The notes under the pieces were generated by a model, which was given only the letters and a program-made list of their open reading frames with translations, did no database searches and was not told the DNA's origin. From Hydractinia symbiolongicarpus (lineage: Eukaryota > Cnidaria > Hydrozoa > Anthoathecata > Hydractiniidae): DNA of 64,000 nucleotides. Positions 13,530 through 22,093 of this stretch are shown piece by piece. The DNA is taken from positions 22,444,001 through 22,508,000 of the forward strand of contig NC_079876.1 of NCBI RefSeq assembly GCF_029227915.1, given 5' to 3'. A program made the position numbers and the translations under genes. Numbering within the stretch: position 1 is the stretch's first letter; every line of letters starts with the position of its first letter.

Positions 13530-14290
13530 TTGTCGGAGGATTTCATTCTGCTCGACTAACACAGTTATTTCCCTTAAGGGAATTTTCCTATCATACGGCA
13601 AATGAGTAAGGGGAGTTTCCCCTGTATGCTCTTAGAATATTATGGTAAATTGTGTTAGAAAATATTGGACCTCTTATTCTACATTGTTGTGACGTCATCT
13701 GTAGTGAATATTAGGTCTTATGTAGATTAATATGGAATGGTATCGGATGGTGCTGGATTAACAGGGACTGTGCTGTGATTTGCTTTTGTACGCGCACGCG
13801 GCTGCGCCAGAAGTAACATTTCCCTATCTCTGGTCTTCAACCGGTCCGGGATTAACGCCATCATATGGAACAGATCGTCAACATCTTTAATCCAATGTTC
13901 CTGGCTTGTAATATCATCCTTGATATGTTGGAACAGATCCTTCCTACGTAGTCTATAATACCCTTTAAGTCCACGATCTTTTGGAATATCACGTAATTGT
14001 TTGACAGTATGTGTATTCATTCTCTTTATTATATAGAATTTTAACAAAGTCGGAGAATTTCATAACGGTCAAAACTAACACGGTTATTTCCCTCAGGGAA
14101 TTTCCCTACTCATTTTTGTATGATAGGGAATTTCCCTTATGTGTGTGTAGAATATTATGGTAAATTGTGTTAGAAAATATTGGACCTCTTATCCTACTTT
14201 GATGACGTCATTATATTGAATAATAGGTCCTTGAATTATGTGGATCAATATGGGATGGTATTGGATAGTGCTGGATTAATAGGGACTTGT
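13530..14290. repeat. Tandem duplication of Polinton promoter/N-terminus segment
   Basis: The segments 13480-13760 and 13980-14290 align along their length: ATTCTCTTTATTATATAGAATT, then the ttatttccct..gggaa palindrome, then TGTTAGAAAATATTGGACCTCTTAT(T/C)CTAC, then GATGACGTCA and the GGATGGTAT(C/T)GGAT block. They differ by numerous substitutions, so the duplication is old. Confidence 0.75.
13727..14047 (-). pseudogene. Second copy of the SAP/Rho-N-like polymerase N-terminus
   Basis: Starts at the ATG near 14021 with NTHTVKQLRDIPKDRG and GYYRLRRKDLFQHI, the same domain as the gene to its left, then a helical tail ending in PSDTIPY. The upstream 250 bp, including GGGAATTTCCCT palindromes and the TGTTAGAAAATATTGGACC block, duplicates 13530-13750. 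It therefore appears to be a tandem duplicate of a promoter plus N-terminus rather than a separate gene. Confidence 0.5.
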
Positions 14291-15245
14291 TGTGGGCGTT
14301 CGTGGGTGCGTTTTAGGGGCTGTGCTAGAACATACATTTCCCTATCTCTACACTCAAGTTTCACACCTTTTTCATGGAGGCGGTAGTTGTTTATCCTTTG
14401 TTCTTATTAATTATCTTGTGAGTCTTGTAAGTCATTATCTTGTGGGCAATAAACAAAAGATTCTTGTTTTATTTAAGAACTAAAAGTGGCAATAGAAATG
14501 CTTTTTTAGATCGCGTTTTAAAAATCTAAGAACAAAGAACGGCGATAGAAATGCTTCGTTAGATTGCATTTTAAAAGTTTAACGAAAAACGGCGATAGAA
14601 ATGCTTTTTTAGATCGCGTTTTAAAGATTTTAGAACGAAGAACATCGATAAAAAAGCTTCGTTGGATCGCATTTTTAAAGTTTAAATCATTTTGTTTATA
14701 AGTACCAATCCTTCGAAATTCGCACGAACAGCGTTCAGAGATGGTTGTTTGTAAGTTCTAATCATTTGAAGTAATAAGAACAGCGTTTTTAGAAATTGTT
14801 AATGTTTATTTCAAGGCTAGCTGCATAGCGAAAATTTAAATTTCTATGAAGAAATTATATTAAATTAATACGAATCATAAGAAATTAATTTCGTATATAT
14901 TCGTGTAAAATATCATACAAAATTTGTAGATGACCCCTTTAAGCTTACCTCCCACTTCAAAAAAGTGCATCTTATTCTGTTTATACTATGTTGAGAATTT
15001 GTAATTTAACATTTATTAAGTAAAATTCGAAATAATAAAGCTAGTATAAAGCCACATTTTCTTGTGTTTACAGCATGCTTCCTTCTCCAAAGCTGCCATT
15101 TTGTGATATTTTTTTTCGGATTAAACCCAGTTTGACATCATCTCCCGGATAGCAGGAAAAGGCCCCCTGAACATGTTGTCGTAAAACGATAACTCGGAGA
15201 AAAAGAAGAAGAGTAAATTATTGAAACTAAGAATAATTTTGTTAA
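14290..15245. other. AT-rich non-coding sequence with a ~60-bp tandem repeat
   Basis: At 14485-14690 four diverged units of about 60 bp repeat the theme GGCGATAGAAATGCTT, TTAGATCGCGTTTTAAA. The rest (14700-15245) shows no ORF or recognised motif. Confidence 0.55.
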
Positions 15246-15248
15246 TAA

Positions 15249-15663
15249 TTATAAAATGTGTTTTTGTGCTATGCCTTTTTGCAATAAGAATAATAGAAGT
15301 AGCGTGGAATAATAGAAGTATTTGGTGGATGCAGCAGTAAATTCTGGGCCCCCATCTGAAGACAATTCGTCTGGGATACCATAGGTGACGAACGTGCGTC
15401 GTAGGATGTTAATCAGGCTTTGCGCTCCACCGGAAGATTCTTTTAGGTGCAGGTGCAGCATGAGTGGTGGCGTGGGTGTTGAGTAGTGCGGCAACAATAA
15501 CGGCATCTAAGTCTGGTGTTGTATATGTGCATCCCGGGATCGGGCAAACAACAGACGGCATAGTCCGCTCTGTGTTGCGGTTGTACAAAATAGTGTAAAT
15601 AGTGCAAATAAATCTATCCAATGTCAATTGGCAGCAATAATATCCATTATAAGATTTATGCAA
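15249..15663 (-). pseudogene. Internally deleted Ty3/gypsy-like retroelement (gag start joined to integrase piece)
   Basis: On the minus strand an ATG near 15561 opens MPSVVCPIPGCTYTTPDLDA and HATTHAAPAPK, a zinc-finger-bearing gag N-terminus of a type seen in invertebrate Ty3/gypsy elements. Within a few codons and a frame change it runs into LRRTFVTYGIPDELSSDGG and PEFTA, the second part of a retroviral integrase core (the DGGPEF block bears the catalytic Asp). Everything between (rest of gag, protease, RT, RNase H) is missing. No LTRs are evident. Confidence 0.65.
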
Positions 15664-15664
15664 T

Positions 15665-15960
15665 AATGTTTAAATCCAATCAGCATTAACATTCAAAACA
15701 AGATTCTAACATAATTAGGCATGGAGACCATTTGCTTCACAATATGTTTATAATGTGTTTGCAATGTTAGAATCTAAAGATATATATATACAATGATAAG
15801 TAGGATGAACCAAACGTATAAAACATTATAATGGAAACAGTACATAATAGTGTAAACAGTACATAATGGTTCTCTACACTTATGCATATTTTGGTATAGG
15901 TGCTCGCTCTTCTTCTACGTTGCGTCTAAGACTTTTTTATGTTATTGTGGTACACTAGGC
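15665..15960. other. AT-rich non-coding flank of the Polinton-like element
   Basis: No ORF. Contains the direct repeats ACAGTACATAATGG and AACAGTACATAATAG near 15837-15870. It ends at ...CACTAGGC immediately before the left terminus. Confidence 0.4.
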
Positions 15961-16207
15961 AGTAGTATAAGGGGGTCATTACAACCACATTTTTCCAAAA
16001 ACCACGGTCAAACTCTCATAAAAAAAATATCATACACAAAAACGGTTGTGACGTCACAACTTTTCATCACACCTCATCACGCCTCATTGCACAAAAATCC
16101 GCTGATCATCCAACACAAATCCCAATCATGCGGTGCTTAGTCATGCATAACAAGGTAAGTTCCCTAACATGCAACAAATGAGGACAATCCCCAACGCATG
16201 CGCAGTA
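15961..16207 (+). repeat. Left terminal inverted repeat
   Basis: Pairs with 32148-32381 in inverse orientation, with scattered substitutions and small indels. Both TIRs contain the 16-bp palindrome GTTGTGACGTCACAAC (16045-16060 here), a perfect CRE-type site. A few bases differ at the very tip (aagggggtc versus aaccac). Confidence 0.9.
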
Positions 16208-16267
16208 ACGCTCACGTGACCCACATACCGACCACCGTAGGAGAAGGAAAGGGTTGTAGTGGTAAGA

Positions 16268-16429
16268 ATGAGTTGGTTTAAAAATACATCAGATAAAACG
16301 CAGGAAATGTGCAACAAGGCTGTTGAAAAAGATCCCCTGACGCTCACAAAAGTTCAAGCAAGTTCAAAACGCAGAACATGCGTAAAAACATGTGTCCTAT
16401 ATGTAAGTGAAATCCTTAGATGTTGTTGA
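16268..16429 (+). CDS. Small ORF with a DUF4116-like KTQEMC repeat
   Basis: A 53-codon ORF starting MSWFKNTSDKTQEMCNKAVE and continuing DPLTLTKVQ. The KTQEMCNKAVEKDPL block resembles one unit of DUF4116-type repeats (memory of the family). The rest does not, so it may be the remnant of a longer gene. It starts just inside the TIR and its stop lies one base before the ATG of the next gene. Confidence 0.35.
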   Translation: MSWFKNTSDKTQEMCNKAVEKDPLTLTKVQASSKRRTCVKTCVLYVSEILRCC

Positions 16430-16430
16430 A

Positions 16431-16796
16431 ATGTATAATAAAATGGTAATCTGTTACTGGTGCTCTGTAGAACTGCGCGACAAAGTCAGGTACCCCATAA
16501 GATACAACCCTCCACAGGTGAGTACAAAACATACGACGAAATTTGGCTTTTTTCATGTCAAAGAAAATCTAGCTGCCTATATGGACGACGGCGGTGAGTA
16601 CGTGTACGAGGGCTACTTTTGCGGAGATGCGTGCTGCTTGGCTTATGTGGAAGAGCGAAAGGTGTATGACAGCGCGTACGAAATGTCGCTGTGGTTGTTG
16701 AAAAGGCGCTACAAAGGAAGGCCTGCCCCGGACTGGAGACTCCTCAGAAGATTTGGGGGTGACTTGACGCAAAAGGAATTTTTGGGGTTGGTTTGA
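16431..16796 (+). CDS. Zinc protein resembling late transcription factor VLTF-2 (A1L family)
   Basis: A 121-codon intact ORF from the ATG at 16431. It opens with CYWCSVEL (Cys-x2-Cys) followed by YPIRYN. After about 45 residues it has GYFCGDACCLAYV (second Cys pair), then a helical tail with RRFGGDLTQKEF. The spacing of a CxxC, a proline-containing turn and an FCGxxCxxAY block is that of the A1L/VLTF-2 zinc finger of poxviruses and related large DNA viruses. The inferred role is late-gene transcription. It is one of very few intact ORFs in this element. It could instead be another treble-clef zinc protein. Confidence 0.5.
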   Translation: MYNKMVICYWCSVELRDKVRYPIRYNPPQVSTKHTTKFGFFHVKENLAAYMDDGGEYVYEGYFCGDACCLAYVEERKVYDSAYEMSLWLLKRRYKGRPAPDWRLLRRFGGDLTQKEFLGLV

Positions 16797-16804
16797 AACC
16801 AAGG

Positions 16805-16831
16805 TTATCTTACAACCTTGTTGTAAGATAA
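16805..16831 (+). terminator. Perfect hairpin after the VLTF-2-like gene
   Basis: Arms ttatcttacaa and ttgtaagataa (11 bp, no mismatch), loop ccttg, then an A-rich run. It begins 8 bases after the stop codon. Confidence 0.6.
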
Positions 16832-16921
16832 AAATTCAAAAAAAAAGTACTAGTAATAAATTTATTTAGAACTGCAGTAGTCATAATCTTTATAAGCGGT
16901 ATTGGTCTCTCTCTACCAGTA

Positions 16922-17014
16922 ATGGCGTTGGCCTTAGTACAAGAATCTTCAAAAGAGAAGGAGAATGAACAAAGAATTCAAGACCTAGAGGATCGTCTTT
17001 GTAATTGTAAATAA
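16922..17014 (+). CDS. Small membrane-anchored ORF (start uncertain)
   Basis: The frame is open upstream from about 16850 and encodes a hydrophobic stretch (AVVIIFISGIGLSLPVMALAL) before the first ATG at 16922. It then gives a charged coiled tail ending EDRLCNCK. Without an upstream ATG either the membrane part starts at a non-ATG codon or the true start is lost. Many virus membrane proteins look like this; no family is recognised. Confidence 0.3.
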   Translation: MALALVQESSKEKENEQRIQDLEDRLCNCK

Positions 17015-17200
17015 ATGGAACAATGCAATGACTGCGAACGGGTACTCGATGCGTATGATTTTTGAACCTGCGGACGTAGGTTCGTGGTAAAGGCTAAAAT
17101 TTTGTGTTGGTACTGCTATCAGGGAAATATCACATATAACGGGGTTAGCTGTGTATGTACAACGAGAAGCAATCCTCGGACCCTGTTTGAAATTCAATAA
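17015..17200 (+). pseudogene. Small Cys-rich zinc-ribbon-like ORF with an in-frame TGA
   Basis: The ATG overlaps the previous stop region. The frame encodes MEQCNDCERVLDAYDF, a TGA at 17063-17065, then 45 further codons with CGRRF, LCWYCYQG and SCVCTTR. The spaced CxxC pairs suggest a zinc ribbon of about 61 residues. The TGA could derive from CGA or TGG by one transition. Readthrough is possible but not supported. Confidence 0.35.
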
Positions 17201-17203
17201 AGG

Positions 17204-17771
17204 ATGCTAAATTTTGAGAATGAGCTTGTTAACCCCAGAAATTTCTACAGTTTTGCTGCTACCTTTACAGATATCAACGACATCAATGTGGACTATCTGA
17301 CAGTGTCGGATGCTATCCTTACCAATGGAGGCAAGGACCAAAGGAATATCGTGGGGTATCATACATGAGATCTTGTAGTTGCTTTGAGGCTAAAAATGCC
17401 TAAAATCTGGTCCCCGAATGGAGTCACCCGGTACAATGCCAGTGCTGTACCAGCGATGGGTCTTGATTTTGAAGAGTACCCTGATTGGATTGAAAAATAT
17501 CGTCAAATCTGGAACAAAATCGAACTCAAAACTTGACGACGGAACTTGTGAAAAAAGAACGTTACGTAACGCGAAACTCAAATACTACAAGGACGCCATC
17601 ACGACTAAATTCTATGGTATGCCAGTACCCTATGATGGGCCCTGTCAAGTCAGTGCCATCCTGGCACTATCATCGGTGTATATGCAGGGTAAAAACTACT
17701 ACCCACAGGTACATGTTGTGGAATGTAGGTACAAGGACTTTAAAGTGGAATGGCTGCTGAGTGATGAGTAA
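17204..17771 (+). pseudogene. Unrecognised virion-type protein, broken
   Basis: From the ATG at 17204 the frame encodes LNFENELVNPRNFYSF, has a TGA at about 17366-17368 after NIVGYHT, runs on to EEYPDWIEKYRQIW, and then shifts frame near 17530 to finish with YYKDAITTKFYGMPVPYDG and a C-terminus EWLLSDE. The position just before the capsid gene and the beta-rich look suggest a minor capsid (penton-like) protein, but I cannot place it by motif. Confidence 0.35.
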
Positions 17772-17776
17772 AAAAC

Positions 17777-17813
17777 ATATCTTTTGTAGGCTCACAAGAC
17801 CTACAAAAGATAT
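17777..17813 (+). terminator. Perfect 14-bp hairpin between convergent genes
   Basis: Arms atatcttttgtagg and cctacaaaagatat, loop of 9. It starts 6 bases after the stop of the + gene and precedes the stop of the minus fragment (17877). Confidence 0.65.
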
Positions 17814-17876
17814 AAAATTAAGGCTTGTAAACAGATGGTGAATCTAGGTAGCGCTTGCATACTGTACAGATTGAAG

Positions 17877-18183
17877 TTATTTTAAGACATCGTTTCTGCC
17901 CTCTTCTCGGCCTATCGCAACTAGCTGAGCACATTTACGTTCATTGATGGCGTCCACAAGCCGTTTAAACAGTTGACGTATCTGTTCCTTTAGTAGCATA
18001 TACCGTTGCTTTTCCTGCATAATGAGACTAAACTCGTAGTCACTGATGACCCCATTATCTACAGCTTTCGAAATCAGATCGACGATTGAGTTTAATTTCG
18101 AATCAGCGAGTAGTCTGATACTTTCGTGCTTCTTGGATTTGACACCAAACGTCTTCGGACATTCTAAGACCAGCTTGGCCTAT
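17877..18183 (-). pseudogene. C-terminal fragment of an unidentified cnidarian-type protein, inserted or inverted
   Basis: A minus-strand open stretch encoding FGVKSKKHESIRLLADSKLN, then LISKAVDNGVISDYEF and EEGRNDVLK before TAA. Helical sequences with the KKHE(S/K)I...KLNSI...SKA pattern are, from memory, common in cnidarian mobile-element hypotheticals. It has no start codon and its 5' end is exactly where the capsid gene begins on +, so a rearrangement joined the two and removed the N-terminus of the capsid gene. Confidence 0.4.
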
Positions 18184-19107
18184 ACCCAAGTTCAATAGTG
18201 GTAATAACCTGGTTTTAGAGGGTATCAACCTCAATGATGGTACAATCCGGGCCCTGCAGGTGAAGGCCACTGACTATGTGAAGAGATGGCCATCGCTGCG
18301 GCCTATGGTAACACTTTCTATATCCCGCTGAGGAAGCTCTTTGAACTCACCAGAGATTTGCCCTTCTATCAAGCAGGGTTATATGACAGATTGCAGTTTA
18401 TCCTACATTATGCCTCACATAGCGACGTCATCAAGGATGCAGGCACGGCAGCCTTAAAAAGCACGGCAGCCAAGGCAGCGGATGCTTCCTACAAAATTAC
18501 CAATATAAAGCTAGAGTTTGACAAGATCACTCACGAAGTTCTCGCGAGTGCCATGATGTCACGGTATAGTCATCTTGCGCTACCCTATTAACGGATACTT
18601 CGAAGCAAGTTGGTTACCATGAAAAAGGCTGATACCAGCTACAATTTACAAATTGACACCCCAGGAAAGAGTCTAAAGGGTGTCCTGCTGCTCTTCGTGG
18701 ACCCTGCAAAAGCGAAGCCCTACTCCGGTGTCAACGAGGTGTTCTACAACCCCAAAATGCAAAAGATATCTATCACAGTCGAAGGTGAGCCTAACGAATT
18801 GTATTCACACGCGATGCTTCCCAAGGACCATCTCGAGCAGATCGTAAACCTCTTTGGCAGTCACGACTCGAATGTCACAATTGGCCAGTTTTTCAACGAA
18901 CGATACGCCCTCTTTATCGATATCCGAGCCTCTCCTGATCATAGTCTTCACGGTTCAGGAAGGCCTCTACAACGTTTGAGTGACGGCATTACGTTACATA
19001 TAACCAAGAAAGCCGACGGAACCGGGGATTTCAGGTGTTACATGTACTTGGTTCAGGACGCTCAGCTGAATCTCTTAAATGGTAGGTTTCACTCCGTGGA
19101 GTACTAG
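18184..19107 (+). pseudogene. Major capsid protein (double jelly-roll type), 5'-truncated and broken
   Basis: The 3' two thirds are recognisable: YGNTFYIPLRKLFELTRDLP, an in-frame TAA at 18589-18591, then FYNPKMQKISITVEGEPNEL, RYALFIDIRASPDHSLHGSG and a conserved end DAQLNLLNGRFHSVEY. The final domain is that of Polinton capsid proteins. A frameshift lies near 18285, where an upstream stretch (PKFNSGNNLVLEGINLNDG) is in another frame. The N-terminus and start codon are missing at the junction with the minus fragment. The protein would form the icosahedral shell; this copy cannot. Confidence 0.75.
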
Positions 19108-19114
19108 TGACCAC

Positions 19115-19147
19115 AACTCGTGTTAATCGTAGAGAAAAAAACGAGTT
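19115..19147 (+). terminator. Weak hairpin after the capsid gene
   Basis: Arms aactcgt and acgagtt (7 bp) around a 19-base loop, starting 8 bases after the capsid stop. Weaker than the other gene-end hairpins. Confidence 0.35.
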
Positions 19148-19150
19148 AAT

Positions 19151-19667
19151 ATGGAGGGAATCAAGAGCTGCTCAAAATGTAAAAAAGTGTTAACCCTAAG
19201 CAATTTCAAGAGGTGGAGGGGGAAACTGACAAAGACGTGCATCAAATGTCTCGATATGAATCAAGCGTCAAAAGATGGTACAAGGTGCCGCATCAAAGGC
19301 GGAGGTCTCAATGTAAGAACTGTGGAGGTAGAGATATTTGCGAACATGAAAGGGTGAGGGCTTACTGCAAAGAGTGCAAAGGCAGCCAGATTTGCCCCCA
19401 TCAAAGGCAGAGGTCTCAATGTAAAGACTGTGGGGGTGGAAGCATCTGCGAGCATCAAAGGGAAAATCAAGGTGCAAGGACTGTGGAGGTACAGGTATTT
19501 GCCCCCATTAAAGGCGGAGGTCTCGGTGCAAGGTCTGTGGGGGTGGAAGCATCTGTAGGGAACATGGTAGGATAAGATCCATTTGCAAAGAATGTGGGGG
19601 TGGAAGCATTTGCGAACATCAAAGGATATGATCAAGGTGCAAAGACTGTAAGAGAAGCAAGGAATAA
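19151..19667 (+). pseudogene. Cys/His-repeat zinc protein (giant-virus-like repeats), broken
   Basis: Begins MEGIKSCSKCKKVLTLSNFKR, a classic CxxC zinc-finger opening. After a frameshift near 19260 come at least six repeats of the form C(K)xC(G)GxxIC(x)H(x)RxRSx, for example QCKDCGGGSICEHQR. Another frameshift near 19465 and two in-frame stops (TAA after ICPH, TGA after EHQRI) break the tail. Similar CKxCGG-ICxH repeats are, to my knowledge, frequent in large DNA viruses and protists. Zinc binding is inferred from spacing. Confidence 0.5.
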
Positions 19668-20066
19668 ATGGCAACTCTTGCTATCATGGCAGGGGGAGCT
19701 CTGATTAACACACTCGCGTTCAGTGGTACCAACTTCCTGTTTAGTAAACTTGCAGGGCATGGCAAGGCATAGCGCAAGAGACACGACGAAGCGATGGAAC
19801 AACTACATAACGCCCAGGCTCAATGGGTCCGGAACAGACAAGCAAAAATTGATTGGTTTGATAAACAACGGGAAATGCAAATACAGGCCGGGAAGAGCCT
19901 GCGAGAGCTTGAAGACGATATGTACAAGTACTACATAGCGTCAAATGATAAGGTTCCGAAATTGTTTGATTATTACACACCCTCAATGCAACAACAAGAT
20001 GGCGAGTTAACCTTCATTGTTGAATCTTTGACCCTTCTGGGTTTTGTTGCTTACAATTATTTGTAA
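19668..20066 (+). pseudogene. Conserved Polinton-like small protein with N-terminal hydrophobic segment
   Basis: From the ATG: MATLAIMAGGALINTLAFSG, a hydrophobic N-terminus, then TAG at 19770-19772, then a helical, charged region (QLHNAQAQWVRNRQAKIDWF) and an end TLLGFVAYNYL with a second hydrophobic stretch. I recognise the layout from cnidarian elements but know no function. A virion or membrane role is likely. The stop is one transition from CAG. Confidence 0.55.
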
Positions 20067-20071
20067 AATGT

Positions 20072-20098
20072 TTTTGACATGTAATAAACATGTCAAAA
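20072..20098 (+). terminator. Perfect 11-bp hairpin overlapping the integrase start
   Basis: Arms ttttgacatgt and acatgtcaaaa, loop aataa. It lies 6 bases after the previous stop and includes the ATG (20090) of the integrase gene. Confidence 0.6.
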
Positions 20099-21093
20099 GC
20101 ACCACATATCATTACTGCAGAAGAAGCAGAAAAATTAAGTCAAATTTACTATATCCCAGAGCATCTCTGGACCGGGCGCAAGGCTATCAAATTACTCGCG
20201 AAGCAGAGCAGTCTCTCGAAAAAGCTAGTTACTCATTGGCTGTCTAGGCAACTGCTCTGGGTCCGTTATATTCGGGGTCCAAAACGTATCGATTATCCGC
20301 ATTTCACCATTACAACACCCAATGAGATGCATCAATTTGACATTCTATACATGACACATGACAAGTTGTATGGAAATACGTACAAATACATCGTCACGGC
20401 CATTGACGTGGCTTCGAGATATAAAGTCGCCAGGCCATTGCGTACGAAAAAGGCTTGTGAGGTTGCGGACATGATTAAGGATATTTACAAGGCAGGACCT
20501 CTTCGATACCCCCAAATTTTTCAGTGCGACAATGTTTCTGAATTCAAGTCGGATGTAACAAAGCTACTAGAGGATAAGGGGGTGGAAATTAAAGGGTTAC
20601 CACCAAGTACAACCATACCTTTACAGCGTTCGTTGAATCCTATAACAAGGTACTTGAGGAGAGATTATTCAAGTCTCAGGATGCGCAAGAGTTGGTCACT
20701 GAGGAGACTAATAGCATTTGGGTTAAACACCTGTACACTATCGTGAAAGGTCTCAATAATGCAAAAACTGCTATGATTAGCATGAAACCTAACAGGGCAA
20801 TCAAGCTCGAGGAGGTACCGCTTGCCAAGGGGCAACAATACCCCGAAGAAATACCCTTACCCGAGGATGGCTTATATCTCTACCTTTGGCAACCTGGAGA
20901 GGAGCATGGTCATCAAAAAAGACGTGCAACTGACGCCTGTTGGAGTAAGAAAATGTATAGACTGGATCGTATTATAGCGGGTAGTCGTGTTTTGTACTAC
21001 CTAAAGATAGGCCTGATCGTAGCTTCGTATCATAAGAGTTGATGCTGATCCAGAGGATGTTGAAATACCTCCGGTGCATGTTAAGGCTTGGTA
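20090..21093 (+). pseudogene. Retroviral-type (Polinton) integrase, three frames
   Basis: Frame 1 (20090-20600) encodes an N-terminal helical region, then QFDILYM (first catalytic Asp) and FQCDNVSEFKSD (second Asp). A frameshift near 20596 moves into a frame with FVESYNKVLEERLF, which carries the catalytic Glu. The ORF from 20692 gives the C-terminal part with HGHQKRRATDACWSKKMYRL, typical of the DNA-binding end of these integrases. Another frameshift near 21005 and a TAA near 21035 precede the final LIPEDVE(I)PP. The DDE residues survive but the frame does not. It would integrate the element through the TIRs. Confidence 0.8.
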
Positions 21094-21123
21094 ATTTTAT
21101 AACTCATGAGGAGTCATAAAATT
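21093..21123. terminator. Hairpin between convergent integrase and BRO2 genes
   Basis: aattttat/ataaaatt outer arms and actc/gagt inner arms with one mismatch. It overlaps the stop codons of both genes, so it could serve both strands. Confidence 0.5.
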
Positions 21124-21925
21124 AGTCCTCTAGTGCCGGAACACCCAGATCGTACAGGTCATCTCGAGTAAGGTCCATAAGCCTAAAGTGGCACCGGTAA
21201 CGCTTCACATGCTCATCCTCCTCAAACCTATTAAAGGCATGCATGCTGTTGGGGTTGACGATGACGACAATCTCCTCCGCGCTTGAGTAGTTGTCTTTGA
21301 ACCATCTCCTTTTGGTAGGAATAATACGTTTTTGAATACGCGTGCAGTAATAGGGAAGATGATGATACTCGTCGTCGTCCTGTGTGGTATGCTTGCGGTG
21401 AGTCATGATTACGTTGTCTTTCCCTGGATCTTGAGCACGTGGTACATACCGTTCCTGAAGCCTTGTATTTTCCTGGGTCTGTACTTCAAATTTGTCCCCC
21501 AGGGCCACGAGTTCCTTGTCTCTGTCGTCTAAATCGTCCTCGAGGATCGCGATGACAATATCTTTTTCCTCGAGGGCTTGACGCTGCTCGCTTAACTCAT
21601 CTTGCGATTTTCCAATACCTTTTTGGGCTAACCATTTTGTCAAAGCCTTAGGCTTTCTACAACGGTGCACAATCTCTAATGCGCCGTCAAGTGTAACGAA
21701 AGCATCATGCCGATTTTGACCGTCCATAAGTGGTGGGTTTAGAGCCCCTCCTCCCACAAGGGTAACGCGTGGCGTGGTTTCGAGGCCTTGAATCATTTGA
21801 CGAATATCAACAATCCCCAGGAATCTACCAAGGTCGGCGCGTTTAAAGAGGGGTTGATTTTGTTTGTCAAATAGAGTCTCGATGACTCCTGCGAGTATAG
21901 CGTTGAACAGAGAAAGTTGCGACAT
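21122..21925 (-). CDS. BRO/MSV199-family protein 2, copy A (full length)
   Basis: From the ATG at 21925 (MSQLSLFNAILAGVIETLF) an open frame of 267 codons. The N-terminal domain (FKRADLGRFLGIVDIRQMI ... HDAFVTLDGALEIVHRC) has the layout of MSV199/BRO DNA-binding domains. A coiled coil follows (RQALEEKDIVIAILEDDLDD), then a C-terminal domain with YYCTRIQKRIIPTKRRWF and a HAFNRFEEDEHV block. BRO proteins bind DNA and modulate viral or host transcription in insect viruses; here the role is inferred. This is the only long undamaged gene of the element's minus half. Confidence 0.6.
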   Translation of the reverse strand: MSQLSLFNAILAGVIETLFDKQNQPLFKRADLGRFLGIVDIRQMIQGLETTPRVTLVGGGALNPPLMDGQNRHDAFVTLDGALEIVHRCRKPKALTKWLAQKGIGKSQDELSEQRQALEEKDIVIAILEDDLDDRDKELVALGDKFEVQTQENTRLQERYVPRAQDPGKDNVIMTHRKHTTQDDDEYHHLPYYCTRIQKRIIPTKRRWFKDNYSSAEEIVVIVNPNSMHAFNRFEEDEHVKRYRCHFRLMDLTRDDLYDLGVPALED

Positions 21926-21973
21926 TTCTAATATACCAATGTTCAGCCAGAGGTTTTCACCCCCAAGTAGTAA

Positions 21974-21998
21974 TTTTACTATCACAAGAGTAGTAAAA
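21974..21998 (-). terminator. Hairpin upstream of BRO2 / after BRO1, copy A
   Basis: Arms ttttacta and tagtaaaa, loop of 9. Copy B counterpart at 27463-27487. It sits in the BRO1-BRO2 spacer. Confidence 0.45.
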
Positions 21999-22093
21999 AT
22001 AGCGTCTGCTTACGACACACCAATATCAAACATCCTTTCGAATAACTTCTGCGTATCATCGTCAGGTAAGGTGAAATGATTGTGGTAAAAGTT

